A stretch of 64,000 nucleotides of DNA from Taudactylus pleione (GCA_031769625.1 JAUIMM010000169.1:10660001-10724000); one strand, 5' to 3'; positions 32,391-43,736 are shown, counted from the stretch's first letter. Notes: generated by a model not told the origin, from the letters alone. Numbers and translations are program-made.

Positions 32391-32884
32391 ATACTGTATA
32401 TGCCCAAATTATTATGGCTATCGGGTATTATTAAATAATGTGTAAACGAGGCGTCTGGTGGACATTGATTCAGTAATGATTAGGGGTGTGCGCCGACCCC
32501 CGGGTTTTGGTTTTGAGTCTGTATCTCTTTTGTGTTTTGGATCTGGATTTGGTTTTGGCAAAACTGCCCTTGCGTTTTTTGGTTTTGGTTTTGTATTCTT
32601 TCTAAAAATCATAAAAACAGCTAAAATCGCATAAATTCGGCCTGTTTTGTTTCTACAGTATTATTAACCTCAATAACATTTATTTCCAGTCAATGTTGAC
32701 CACATCACAGCTCACAATATTGATTTCCTCCAGATTAGGCCAAAAGGTTGCATCCAACTAGCTGGCTGACTAAGCTAAGCGAAAGCAGTGGGTGGTACTA
32801 ACATGTGGCAGTTCAGCTTTCAACATGGCACAGAGTGGTACTGCAGTGGTAGACAGGATGGCAGTTTAATAAACTGTACGACCC

Positions 32885-33372
32885 CATATGAAGTTTTAAA
32901 AACCAAGAATGTTTTAATTAATCAAGAACTATATCAGAGGCCCAAGGGAGTTGGAATATCTTTACAAACTGAAGTCAGGGAAAGGACGGAAGGATTGATT
33001 TGTTTTTAATTTATTTAGTTTAATGTTTTGATTCTTAAAAAAAATTATGAGAGAAGAGCAATGTAGGAACAAGTTCTTCAGTTCATGAAAGACATCTTTG
33101 ATCTGGAGGAGGTTTTTTAATCATCTACATCTAATAGAAATGAGGTGGCCTTACTTGTGGAGGTGCTGCTCGTACACACTGTAAACAGATGTTTACTTTG
33201 TTCTCAGGGAGGTTGTTAGGGATAATGGGACCAAGTATAGAAAAGGGGGTGGATACTTGCACACTGGAGATTGAATTTGCGTTATAGTGAGCTGCAGTAT
33301 ACAAATAATAGCTAACTCTATTATAAACAGTTAAATAAAGAGAAGGAATATATTGCGCTCAGCTCTATTCAA
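32885..33372. other. Unidentified insert in the diverged hAT
   Basis: No match to the other hAT copies. It ends GGAATATATTGCGCTCAGCT, nearly the same as the arm ends of the 13.7-kb foldback (GATATACTGCGCTCAGCT). No coding recognised. Confidence 0.45.
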
Positions 33373-33373
33373 A

Positions 33374-33573
33374 ATGTGGAAAAGTTGATTTTCATCAAAA
33401 TAAACTACAAATTACATGAGGAAGACCTGTACCGGCAATTACATCCAAAAGTTACAGAGGCACCTGTGGTCGTGGAATCCAGCGGGATTGAATTAATATT
33501 GTGTGAAGATGATGTACACATTGATGAGGGAGAAGAATCGGATGATGATGGTGACAACATCTTGCCTCTGTAA
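33374..33573 (+). pseudogene. hAT transposase C-terminal tail (inverted fragment)
   Basis: It begins at the EKLIFIKINYKL equivalent of EKMMFIKMNYQL and carries EAPVVVESSGIELILCEDD and an acidic tail ending ILPL, then TAA. It is about 60-70 percent like copy 2 by eye and on the strand opposite to the rest of this transposase. Confidence 0.75.
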
Positions 33574-33764
33574 AGCCAGTTTGTGCATGAAGAGATCATT
33601 GCCAGCAATGTCAGCTGCCCATTGGTAGCTTGTTTTGTGGGGGCCCAAACAAACCAATCGCTTCATGATTGAGGATATTGCTGATGAAGGTGTTGGTGGT
33701 GAAGATGGCAAGTGCTTGGATCTAGCAGAGAGAGGGGAGCTAGCTGATGCTGGACTGCTTGTTG

Positions 33765-34540
33765 TTACTTTTTTAGCCAAAGTTTCTGAATTTTGCAAAA
33801 AAAACTTTTTCGATGGATGCGCTGCAAATGATGTAACAGGGAGGATGTTCCTAGATGGTTAAGGTCCCTACCTCTACTTACTCTTGCTTTACAATTGGTA
33901 CAGATAGCTTGATAATTGTAGTCTGGATTTGGGTAGAAATAATTCCACACATAAGAAGTGGATTTTTTTTGTCTTATGCCCAGGCATGACAATGACTTTT
34001 CCTTTCATGGGCAACAACTGTTTCTTCCACTGGTGCCTGATTTACACAAACAGCATCCTCATCAACAACATCCTCATCATCAACAACCTCATCATCAACA
34101 TCCTTATTAGTGTCAGGTACACAAATATCCTGCTCATCCTGGTGCACTTCCACAGAAGCATCCTCGATTTCTATGTCAGCATGTTCACTTGTGCTTACAT
34201 CATCATAAGAGGCAGAACCACCAGTCATAAATAAAGGCCAAGGTCTTAGCCTTTTCTTGTGTGGTGAATGGCATATTGCCAATTTGAAGTCTTTCTGCAG
34301 CTAGCTTTCCTTTTGATGTTTTACCTTTACCATTGTAAAAGATTGCTTCTTTGATTTTAGATACCCTAACATAAGTCCTGTATGCCCTTGGGCATCAGCT
34401 TTAGTAGATGACTTAGATGGACTAGGATCGTCATGACTGGTGGCACTGGCAGCAGCTCCAGAACTAGTATGTGGTTCCTGCTCTCCTCTCAACTGATCAT
34501 TCTCCATATCAACAAACATGAACGAAGTGTGATACAGCAC
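33765..34540 (-). pseudogene. hAT transposase N-terminal part with BED finger (diverged copy)
   Basis: Three frames together cover MENDQLRGEQEP, an acidic VEVHQDEQD segment and a BED finger (VWNYFYPNPD, CTNCKARVSRGRD, HLGTSSLLHHLQRIH). At least two frameshifts separate them (near 33985 and 34290). Sequence after the finger is lost at the inversion point near 33660-33765. Confidence 0.75.
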
Positions 34541-34544
34541 ACAT

Positions 34545-35900
34545 GTCAATTTGTACCAATTTTAATTATTACACTGCTGTATCAATGACCTACAATGTCA
34601 GAATATTTTTTATGAATAATACATTGTGCTACCACTTACAGTGTCACAATATGTGTTTAATATTACACTGCGTATCTACTTACAGTTTCACAATATTTTT
34701 TATGAATAAAACACTGCATTTCCACTTAGTGTCACAATATTTTTTATGAATAAAGCACTGTGCTGCCACTTACAGTGTCAAAATATTTTTTTATGAATAA
34801 AGCACTACACTACTACTTACAGGGTCACAATATTATTTATGAATAAAACACTGCACTACCACTTACAGTCTCACAATATTTTTTATAAATACACTGCATT
34901 ACCACTTACAGTGTCACAATACGTGTTGAGTATTACACTGCGTTAGTATCACAATATTTTTTATGAATACACTGCGCTACAACTTACAGTGTCACAATAT
35001 GTGATGAATATACCCTTTGTTTCCACTTACAGTGCACAATATTTGTTATGAATAAAACACTGCACTACCACTAACAGTGTCACAATACCTTTTGAATATT
35101 ATACTGTGTTTCCACTTACAGTATCACAATATTTTTTTGTAATAAAACACTGCATTTCCACTTACAGTGTCACAATATTTTTTATGAATAAAACACTGCA
35201 TTTCCACTTAGTGTCACAATATTTTGTATGAATAAAGCACTGTGCTGCCACTTACAGTGTCACAATATTTTTTATGAATAAAGCACTGCGCTACCATTTA
35301 AAGTGTCACAATATGTTTTATGAATATATTGCTCTACCACTTACAGTGTCACAGTATGTGTTGAATATTACACTCCGTTTCCACTTACAGTGTCAATATT
35401 TTTTACGAATACACTGTGTTTCCACTTACAGTGTCACAATATTTTTTATGAATACACTGCGTTTCCACTTACATTGTCACAATATTTTTTATGAATAAAA
35501 CACTGCGTTACCATTTACAGTGTCACAATAGTTTAATGAATACACTGCGCTACCACTTACAGTGTCATAATAAGTGTTGAATATTACACTGCGTTTCCAC
35601 TTATAGTGTCACAATATTTTTTTTAATAAAACTGCGCTACCACTTACAGTGTCAGAATATTTTTTATGAATACACTGCGCTATCCCTTACAGTGTCACAA
35701 AATTTTTTATGAATATATTGCACTGTGGTATTACTGACCAACAGTGTCACAATACTTATATGAATAATATTACTGACCGACAGCGTCACTCACAATACTT
35801 TACAAATTATACACTGCAGTATGATGAACCTACAGCATCACTCACAATATGGCCAACAGCGTCACAGTATTTTGGATACAATGGGGGGGTATGGCATACA
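34545..35900. repeat. Tandem array of about 46-bp units
   Basis: About 26-28 units of the form TGTCACAATATTTTTTATGA then ATAAAACACTGCGCTACCAC and TTACAG. Units are contiguous, with no unique spacers. It occupies the same place relative to the transposase as the 157- and 160-bp arrays of the other copies but shares no unit sequence with them. Confidence 0.9.
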
Positions 35901-35955
35901 GCGTCACAGTGTGGCATACAGCACAAAAAAAATACTTGTAACTTTTTTTAACGTA

Positions 35956-36542
35956 TGTGATAGAAACACTAGTAAAGTGGTCAATAGCAGGTACATTTGT
36001 CCTAAGTTTTTGGCCTATGTGTTCTAAAAAATCCCACGAGAAGTCTGTTTTGTAACAGACCAGAGTATCGGCTTTTGGAAAAGCCGGTTTGGGTCCTGGG
36101 GGTATGGATGTGAGGAGAGGGATGGCTCCATCCACAGGCCACTCCAAGTTTTGGGCCTTTCAGCCTGGTAGCAGGCTCATTAGGGCTTACACCTGGAACT
36201 GGCTGATTTAAGCTGTGTTCAGTTGTAGCTGAGTGTCTCATACCTGGGAGAGCAGGCCGCAGGTTACCTTGCTCTGAGACACTCTTGGCTGTAAACCAGA
36301 AGGTACTGTGGACGGGGATTTTGTTTAGTGTTGTGATAGTGAGGGAATTTACTAGTTAAAACCCAGACGGGTTAGGATTTTGTTTATGTTTTGTTTTATT
36401 TATGTACCTGGCACAATAAAGACTGGCTCTGACCAGCTTGTACGAGAACCCCAGAATTGTGTCCTGTTTCTCCGGCTGCGGTGTGTGTAAAGAGGGAGTC
36501 CGTCTACCCCAGGAGGGGGACCCCTATCCCGACTGTGTCACA
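35956..36542 (+). repeat. 5' LTR of the Gmr1-like element
   Basis: Starts TGTGATAGAAAC and ends GACTGTGTCACA, a TG...CA boundary. AATAAA at about 36415 is a likely polyadenylation signal. A primer-binding-site-like TGGTGGAGAATGCGGGC follows two bases after, at 36545; the tRNA was not identified. No second LTR is in the window, so the right boundary rests on this layout. Confidence 0.7.
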
Positions 36543-36731
36543 AGTGGTGGAGAATGCGGGCAATCACACACTGAAATTGCAGCAAGGAAAAATTTTTGTT
36601 TCAAATTTAAAGAGACAGACACCAATTTGTCAGTGTGGATATAAAGTTGTGTCCTTTGAAGTCCATAGAGGTAGCGTCCGCAGATGCTTAGGGAAGCCAG
36701 ATTCTGCTTCCAACCTACACCCCAGGACAAA

Positions 36732-38662
36732 ATGGAGGACATTGTTAAAGTCTTGCTCCAAGCTATGGCAGCTCAGCAGGAAATGAACAAACTGCAGCAG
36801 GAAGCTACCAGAGCTTGGGAGTCACCTCATTTGTTCGAGCCCAACAAGTCCACCGCTGGGAGTTCCAAATGGAAAAACTTCCACGCTCACAGATGCATGA
36901 CCTCGTCCATCTAACCACAAAATGGCTGCAGCCTGAGACGCTGACAGGACAACAGATTGTGGAAAGAGTTGTGATGGACCAGTATCTGCGATCACTACCT
37001 GCGTCTCTGTGCAAGTGGGTGAGCCATGCAGACCCTATGTCCGCAGACCAGCTACTCGAACTGGTGGAGAGGTACGTGGCAGCTGAGGAGCTGTTGAGTC
37101 TGCCCCACCAGGCCCCGATGGCGCAACGACGAACTTCCATCGGCACTGGTAAGACTGTTCCAGGGGAGAAGGGTGCTGGGCGATGGAATGTACCTAAGAC
37201 TGAGGGTGAGGAACCTGGAGACAGGCCAGCCAGGCCAGGAAGGTTCCTTCCCCATAAAAGACTAGATTATGATGTGATTCAGTGTTTCCGATGTGGTGGC
37301 TTCAGCCATATTGCAGCTAATTGTCCACTTACCTCTGAACCTATGCAATGTGATACTGCTCATGTATACCGCAGGGGGTCTTTCTTTGCACAGCCAGCCT
37401 GTACTGCCGACCGGCAGGCTGAGACTGATAAGCACATGTGTGTACTTACTGTAGAAGGCAACCGTGTTGAGGCTCTGTTAGATTCTGGTAGCCTGGTGAC
37501 ACTTGTGAAAGTGGAGCTGGTGAACCCCTTGAAGCATAAGGGGAAAACTGTTGGTGTGACCTGCATACATGGGGACACTCGCTATTATATTACTGCAGAA
37601 GTGAACAGTGAGACATCATGTGGTACCGCGATAGTCTCTGTGGGTTTGGTACATGGCTTAATGTATGATGCATTATTCGGGAGAGACTTTGCTCACTTCT
37701 GGAAGTTGTGGGTAAGCCAATTTTGCACAGAAGTAAATCACCCTGACTCGTTTGAGAGGGTTACTGGCATAGTAGCAGAGTCAGAGATGTTCCCTTTTTC
37801 TAGTATGATTGGCGAACTAGAGAATGCGGAGCGTGATGGTGGCTCATCAAGTGATGTGCCTCAAACTGAAGTGGGTAGTGTTGTTGAGCCAGTTGATCGT
37901 CTGCCTGATTTAGAAGTCAGAAGAGAGGTCTTTGCCATGGAGCAGTTAAATGACCCTACTCTGGTAAAAGCCAGGGAGAATGTCAAGGTGATCAATGGTA
38001 AACCCATAGACCCCGATAGTCCTTTGTCATATCCTCACATGGCAGTATGTCAGGATTTGTTGTATCAGGTGACTAAGAAGAAGGGGGAAGATATTGTGAA
38101 ACAATTAATAGTTCCCAAAGCATACAGAAGAACAGTGTTAGATCTGGCCCATGGTCATATAACGGCAGGCCACCTAGGGGTAATGAAAACCACTGAGCAA
38201 ATTGTGCAGAGGTTTTTTTGGCCCGGGGTCCATAAAGAGGTATCTGACTATTGTGCATCCTGCCCTGAATGTCAGTATCATGCTAGAAAGCCACATTTCA
38301 AACGTCCCCTGGTTCCGTTACCCATTATTGAGGTTCCGTTTGAAAGAATAGCTATGGATTTGGTTGGGCCATTAATGAAATCTGCCCGGGGCCATCAATA
38401 TATTCTGGTGATAATGAATTACGCTACCAGGTACCCGGTAGTGATACCATTACGCAATACGTCAACCACGACCATTGCTAGAGAGTTAGTCCATGTCTTT
38501 AGCAGGTTGGGTATACCTAAGGAGATCCTGACTGACCAAGGTACCCCATTTATGTCAAAAATCATGAAGGAGTTATGCCACCTGTTTAAAACTGACCAGT
38601 TAAGAACCTCTGTGTACCATCCCCAGACCGATGGGTTAGTGAAGAGGTTAATAAAACTTTAA
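36732..38662 (+). pseudogene. Gag, protease and integrase region (Gmr1-like)
   Basis: A short gag N-terminus starts at 36732 in one frame, and the rest continues in another frame from about 36848, so part of the capsid is missing. Counting from 36815, residues about 12-92 resemble a SCAN domain (WLQPETLTGQQIVE, LVERYVAAEE). A CCHC knuckle follows (C157, C160, H165, C170), then a protease motif LLDSGS (221-226). Integrase shows the HHCC zinc site (HGHITAGHLG, CASCPEC), the first catalytic Asp in IAMDLVGP and the second in LTDQGTPF. The third catalytic position, where glutamate is expected after DGLV, is lysine, and the frame breaks a few codons later. Confidence 0.88.
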
Positions 38663-39862
38663 AACACATGCTAAGGAAAGTAGTCGACAAAAATGGTAGA
38701 GATTGGGATTACTTGTTACCTTATTTGCTGTTGGCCATAAGAGAGGTTCCCCAATCCTCCACAGAGTTTTCCCCTTTTGATTTATTGTACGGGAGACATC
38801 CAAGGGGATTACTTGACATTGCCAAAGAGACATGGGAGGGGCAGTCCAGTCCCTATAAAACAGTTATTGAGCATGTTTCTCAAATGCAAGAAAGAATTGC
38901 TGCTGTGGTGCCGATAGTAAGAGAGCACTTGGAACAGGCCCAACAGGCACAGCAGAGGGTATACAACCGCAATGCTCGCTTACGCAACTTTGCTCATGGG
39001 AACAGAGTGTTGGTGTTGGTTTCCACAGTAGAAAGTAAACTTTTGGCTAAATGGCAAGGACCCTTTGAAATCTTAGAAAAAGTGGGGCAGATTAATTATA
39101 AAGTTTACCAGCTGGGGAATAGAAAGCCAGAACAGATATACCATGTAAATCTTATAAAACCCTGGAAGGATAGAGCAGCACTGTCAGTCGTCCGAGCCCC
39201 TCCAGTAAACCCTGGGCCCATGGTACCCGAAGTGTCTGCCAGTCAACAGCAGGAAGTTAAGGAATTTATGATCAGAAATAGGGTGCTGTTTTCTGACCAA
39301 CCAGGGAAAACCACGGTCGTTAAACATGACACTGACCCAGGGGTTAAGGTTAACCTAAAGCCCTATAGGTTACCAGAAGCCCAAAGAGAATCAGTGTCGA
39401 AAGGAAATGAAAAAAAATGTTAGAGTTGGGTGTAATTGAAGAATCGCATAGTGAGTGGTCAAGTCCCATTGTGCTCATTCCAAAACCCGACGGGAGTGTG
39501 CCATTCTGCAATGTCTTCCGGAAATTGAACAGTGTGTCAAAGTTCGATGCCTACCCTATGCCTAGGGTGGATGAACTAATTGAAAGGCTGGGGACAGCCA
39601 GATTATTTAACTACTCTTGACTTAACCAAAGGGTATTGGCAAGTGCCGTTAACTGAGAACGCCAAAGAACAGACAGCTTTTTCTGTACCAGAGGGGTTGT
39701 TTCAATATAAGATGTTGCCCTTTGGGCTACATGGGGCACCTGCTACCTTTCAAAGAATGATGGACAGGATTCCATCGACAGTATGCTGCTGCTTATCTGG
39801 ATGATGTGGTCATTCATAGTCCTGATTGGCAGTCTCACTTGCCCAGAGTGCAAGCAGTGTTC
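38640..39862 (+). pseudogene. Integrase C-terminus and partial reverse transcriptase
   Basis: The frame from 38668 carries the end of integrase, including a KWQGPFEILEKVG-type chromodomain-like tail and HVNLIKPW. It then passes without a stop into the start of RT (LFSDQPGKT, KPYRLPEAQR). Two further frames carry RT blocks (SSPIVLIPKPDGS, LDLTKGYWQVPL, FGLHGAPATFQ) and YLDD at 39794-39805. Frameshifts occur near 39415, 39600 and 39770. RT breaks off about 55 bases after YLDD. Confidence 0.88.
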
Positions 39863-40190
39863 ATGTAAAGCAAAAGCCTCATCTGCGACGAAAACATAAT
39901 TTAGGCTGTGCTTTGTCTTGTCCAGTGATGGCAAGTTGAGGGTTTTATTGGTGAGCCTCTTGTAGAATGCTGTCTGTTTGAAGGACCCACCATCCGAAGC
40001 ATGGCCATTCTTGCCAACTTCCACAAACAAAAATTCGTAGTTGGCATTCACCACTACCATCAGAATGATACTGAAGAAGCCTTTATAGTTGTAGTTATAT
40101 GATGCAGTGTTGGCAGGTGGGTTGATGCGTATATGTTTTCCATCGATGGCTCCTCCACAGTTAGGGAAATTTAAAAAAAAATGGGTGAAA
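39862..40190 (-). pseudogene. Harbinger transposase fragment (HARBI1-like)
   Basis: The minus strand reads FPNCGGAIDGKHIRI (first catalytic Asp), YNYKGFFSIILMVVV, VEVGKNGHASDGGSF (second Asp) and YVFVADEAFAL. These are the DDE_4-type nuclease blocks of PIF/Harbinger. An intron or lost sequence precedes it at about 40190. It is cut off right after ADEAFAL, where Gmr1-like RT begins on the other strand. Confidence 0.85.
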
Positions 40191-40249
40191 ACATGACATA
40201 TAATATTTTTTCTCCATTTTTTTCTTATATAGACTCCCACCCAAGAGCC

Positions 40250-40684
40250 AGATTTGTCCTCAACTCTGGACATCAGTCTGATCGGGGACAGCGAGGTGGA
40301 TACCTTATCCCCATGCCCACCGACCATTCAACCCCCCCAACATCTTCCGCACCTCCCCAAAGAAAAAAAAAAGGCAGGGGAGAAAGCAGCAGCAATACAC
40401 CGAGCCGGAGGACATATTCCTGCAGCAGGCGGAACGAATCCTCCAAAAACAACTTGACGACATAGATGACTTCACGTCACATATAAATAGAGCTATGTGC
40501 AAAATGAATGGCCAAACACAGAAGGAGTTCCAGAGACTGGTGTATGAGCTGTTGATTAGGTCTCTTAATTCCAATCTGCATGGTTCAACATATATAGCAG
40601 ACCCTCTTATGTACTCACCTGCCCCAACCACCTCTGTGAGCCCCCCCCCCAGCCCAGCTGGAGGCTACTCCCCCACCCATCCAT
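40250..40684 (+). pseudogene. Probable second Harbinger gene, C-terminal part
   Basis: A basic, low-complexity stretch with RKKKGRG leads to a helical tail, DIFLQQAERILQKQLDDI then INRAMCKMNGQTQKEFQRL, and a proline-rich end stopping at TAA 40684-40686. One frameshift in an A-run near 40365 separates the parts. It resembles the C-terminal BESS-type tail of the Myb/MADF proteins of Harbinger elements, which assist the transposase. The assignment rests mainly on position. Confidence 0.5.
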
Positions 40685-41303
40685 AAGCCAGGCAATATAC
40701 ACTGCTCTGCTGTAGGCAGAGGATTATTTGCCTCATTGTTAGAAAATGTAATCTCTGTTTTTTAGTATTGTTGGCTGTACTATCACCGAATTGTATAACT
40801 CCCAATAGGTACTGTATGGTATACGGTGGTGATGACACTGATTGGACAAGGTCACTACGCACATGGCGCAAGTACAGATTGATAGAAGCTGGGGCTACAA
40901 TCTGTACTTGTGCCATGTGTGTATTGGCCTGTTCAATCTGGCATCTGACATGGTTCAACAGGTATACACCTAGCCTCACTAGTAGCAGAGCAGAATGTGC
41001 ACAGGGTTAAAATGGTACCTGCTTTATATACTCTTAGCTAACCTCGGCCATTATCTAAAATTCCAACCAATCGTGAAGATCCTCGTGTGTTGTTTGGTAA
41101 ACTCATGATTTATCGTGCACGATCTCACGATTTGAACTTCCGACACATTGCTCGATAGATCGTGGAATCGGGTATCCAATTGGCAGCTTTTTAGACCAAA
41201 TCCTGCCCACGACAGCCAGGGAGCTCCTGGGGAGAGTTCAAGGGAAATCGTACACGAAGACGGATGATGAGCACATCGCCAACTGTGTAGACACCTTAAG
41301 TGT

Positions 41304-41614
41304 AACAAATAGAAAAATGAAGAAGAAAAAAAGGAGAATGTATTTTTGAGGGAGAAACTAGGAAATATAGCTAAATAGCATCATGATATAGAAGAAGATT
41401 AGTGTGATACATATAGCTCGGCACTATTACTTATACAGTATGTCTTTGAGGGGAAAGGCAGTAAAAGGTTTTGATAGTGAAATGATTTAGGGGCTGGGAT
41501 ACAGAAAGGAAGCTTGGGGGATAAACTGTCAGCCAGGGTATAAAATAACATGCAATTATGTACAAACAAATGTAACAATAATGAAACTGAGTAGCATGAA
41601 TTACATCATATTAA
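41304..41614. other. No gene recognised
   Basis: A-rich intergenic stretch; nothing identified. Confidence 0.5.
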
Positions 41615-42033
41615 GGGCCCCATTTAGCAACGAAATGTAATACCAGGGGCATATTTAGTTTAGCATCGCAGGGATATTAGCGAATATGCAGTTGGTATTT
41701 TACATTACTTACCAATCCGGAGAGGTCCTCCTCCTCTGCAGCATCCCCCACGCTGTTACTGGCAGCCTACCGTTGCCAGCGACAGGCTACTTTGTCATGC
41801 ACATGACCCTTTCACCTGGCTGGGACATGGCAAAGCCTGGAATGCTTAGCTGAAGACGGAAATGCTGTTGCTGGGTTCCCTTGCTGACGATGTGGTCCAT
41901 ATCGCTCTTGCCACCTATAGGCAGTGACAAACAGCCATAATCTTAGGTTACAGCTGTTTGTTAAATACTGAAAGGAGGACATAACCCCATTAGCAAGTAC
42001 TTAAGAGGTTATGTTTCGTTGTTAAATGGGGCC
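41615..42033. mobile_element. Harbinger-type MITE (GGGCCCCATTTAGCAACG family)
   Basis: It starts GGGCCCCATTTAGCAACG and ends CGTTGTTAAATGGGGCC. TAA flanks at 41612-41614 and 42034-42036. The second TAA also borders the next MITE. Non-coding. Confidence 0.8.
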
Positions 42034-42036
42034 TAA

Positions 42037-42586
42037 GGGGGTCATTCAGACCCACTCGTGAGCGGCAGTATGCTCGCAAGCGGGTCGATGTCCCCCACTG
42101 CGCATGCGCACGACGGAGGGAGCTCCGTCGTGCGCATGCGCGAGACCCGGAGAATGACGGGCTCTCCATCGCTCCGGGTCTCGCACCAAAGGGGGCGTGC
42201 TGTCGATGTTGATTGAAAGCACGTCCCCTTTGGTGGGCGTGCCGGGGGCGTGCCTGCCAGACGGAGGCGTTCCCATGGGAACGCCTACCGTCTCAAGCCG
42301 GCCCCACTGACATCACTAGTGATGTCAGTGGGAGTGATTTTGGCTCTGATAGAGCCAAAATCACTCCAGGGCTTGCGGCAGCGAGACCCTACCGCAGGGT
42401 CTCTGTCGCAAGCCCGATGGTCGCGATGGTCTTGACCATCGCGACCATCATCATGGACGGTCGCATAAGCTGTGGTTGGTAACCCACAGCTATGCGAGCG
42501 TCCATGAGGACGCTCCTAAAACAGGTAGGAGGGCCCTGATTCAGAGCGAGCGCTCTGGTCAGAGCGTTCAGCTCTGAATCAGGCCC
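42037..42586. mobile_element. Harbinger-type MITE, GACCCACTCGCGAGCG subfamily
   Basis: Left end GGGGGTCATTCAGACCC, right end CTCTGAATCAGGCCC, flanked by TAA (42034-42036 and 42587-42589). It has several internal palindromes: GCGCATGCGCACGACGG, CACTGACATCACTAGTGATG and GGTCGCGATGGTC. Plus- and minus-strand frames inside are not genes. Related to 44434, 47765 and 58756. Confidence 0.85.
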
Positions 42587-42589
42587 TAA

Positions 42590-42870
42590 GTGTTCAAATG
42601 AAAGTAGGATACAATATAAACATTTCCTGAGCTTACGATGGGTAAGGAGGAGCACAGGGAGATGAGAGAGAAATAAAAGAGGAGGCCAGAGAGAAAACTC
42701 ACAGGGGAAAAGACATATGCTTGGGGGGTCTTACAGTGAGAAACTGAAAACTTTTAAATATTTACTAGATCATCAGTGATGTACCAAGAGATAGTCAAGA
42801 CATTTACTGTCTCTATGGCAGCTAATACCAGGCCTCAAAAGAATGTGATTAAAAAAATCTGGACAGATGC
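42590..42870. other. No gene recognised
   Basis: Short intergenic stretch between MITEs. Confidence 0.5.
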
Positions 42871-43138
42871 AAAGGCGGAACTACTGTAGTAGCAGGGGGC
42901 ACAGCTGCTATGGGGCCACAGCTGAGGGAATGGGGGGTCCTATCCTGTCAAAGTTTTGTGTGTGTATGGTTTATTTTGAGGTCTGCTTTCCGACAGCAAC
43001 AGTACCCATGAGTGTGTTGGTTGGGTGGTGGTAGGAGTCAATAGGCCACAATTCCTCCTAACTCTGCAGCACATCATGTACATTATGGCCCTTAAAAAAG
43101 TTTGCTATGGGGCAAGGAAATGTCTAGTTACGCCCCCG
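42871..43138. mobile_element. Short inverted-repeat element
   Basis: It starts near GGCGGAACTACTGTAG and ends TCTAGTTACGCCCCC, imperfect inverted ends similar to those at 12893. Duplication not resolved. Confidence 0.4.
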
Positions 43139-43736
43139 ATATGCGGTATGCTAAGGTCATCACCTGGTAACTAGATGATAGCATTGGATTGGTGCCTAGG
43201 AGATGAGGAAATAAATACAATGTCTATGTTTTATAGAATAGAAGAAGATAAAAACTGGGAGATACACCTTCATACTATTACAGATTTGATGGAACTTGAT
43301 TACTGCAAGCACTACAGTGTGGGGTGAATCATGACCCTCATCCAGGGAAAGCTATGCACTGAGCAACTCTACGACCAGAGGACTCGTGACAGGTATAAAA
43401 ATATAACACAATAGACCCGCTCAGTTATTTTTTATTTGCAATACAAAATCAAACTAAAATATTTTCACAATTAAACCAAGAAAAAAAATAAAGTAAGGTG
43501 AAGATAAGCATGATGTTGGGAGCTAAATCCTGAGGTCAGGAACCAAAACTCACAGAACTTCACTGAGGTGCTGGATCTCTTGAGACTCCTGGGAGGCAAC
43601 ACTCTTCTGGGTTCATTAGGACCCTCCTGGAATGTGGGGGAGGGGAAGGGAAGTGATAAGAAGTCTCTCTTGTAGTTATGAATACAAAGTAAATCCAAGT
43701 TCAGGTACGTACCATTGGCTTCTCTGTAGAAATTGT
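43139..43736. other. No gene recognised
   Basis: No repeat or coding signal recognised before the next MITE. Confidence 0.5.

Larger units (their letters stand above)
32481..35950 (-). mobile_element. Diverged hAT element, rearranged (fourth copy)
   Basis: The left end reads TAGGGGTGTGCGCCGACCC, close to copies 1 and 2. Subterminal sequence with CCAAAAGGTTGCATCC and GTGGTAGACAGGATGGCAG is shared. The transposase N-terminal half is on the minus strand (33765-34540), but the C-terminal end lies on the plus strand (33374-33573), so an internal segment is inverted. A 46-bp array stands on the 5' side. The right terminus is missing where the Gmr1-like LTR begins at 35956. Confidence 0.7.
35956..39862 (+). 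mobile_element. Truncated Gmr1-like Ty3/gypsy LTR retrotransposon
   Basis: One LTR (35956-36542) is followed by gag-protease-integrase and then reverse transcriptase coding. Integrase upstream of reverse transcriptase is the copia-like order known for Gmr1-type members of the gypsy class. The element stops within the reverse transcriptase at about 39862, where Harbinger sequence begins. The rest of RT, RNase H and the 3' LTR are missing. Several frameshifts and a lost catalytic residue show it is dead. Confidence 0.9.
39862..41303. mobile_element. PIF/Harbinger element remnant
   Basis: Contains part of a Harbinger transposase on the minus strand and, facing away, a small second gene on the plus strand, as in PIF/Harbinger elements. 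The right end may be CTGTGTAGACACCTT at about 41289-41303, similar to the AAGGTG termini of the MITE at 10726. The left part is lost at the junction with the Gmr1-like element. The right boundary is tentative. Confidence 0.6.

Noticed and set aside
34545..35900. Possible CRISPR array (46-bp units)
   Set aside because: Units are contiguous and imperfect with no unique spacers, and the setting is a vertebrate genome; it is a minisatellite in a hAT element.
36684..36914. Separate small gene upstream of gag
   Set aside because: It is the start of the retroelement gag in a different frame because of a deletion or frameshift, not an independent gene.
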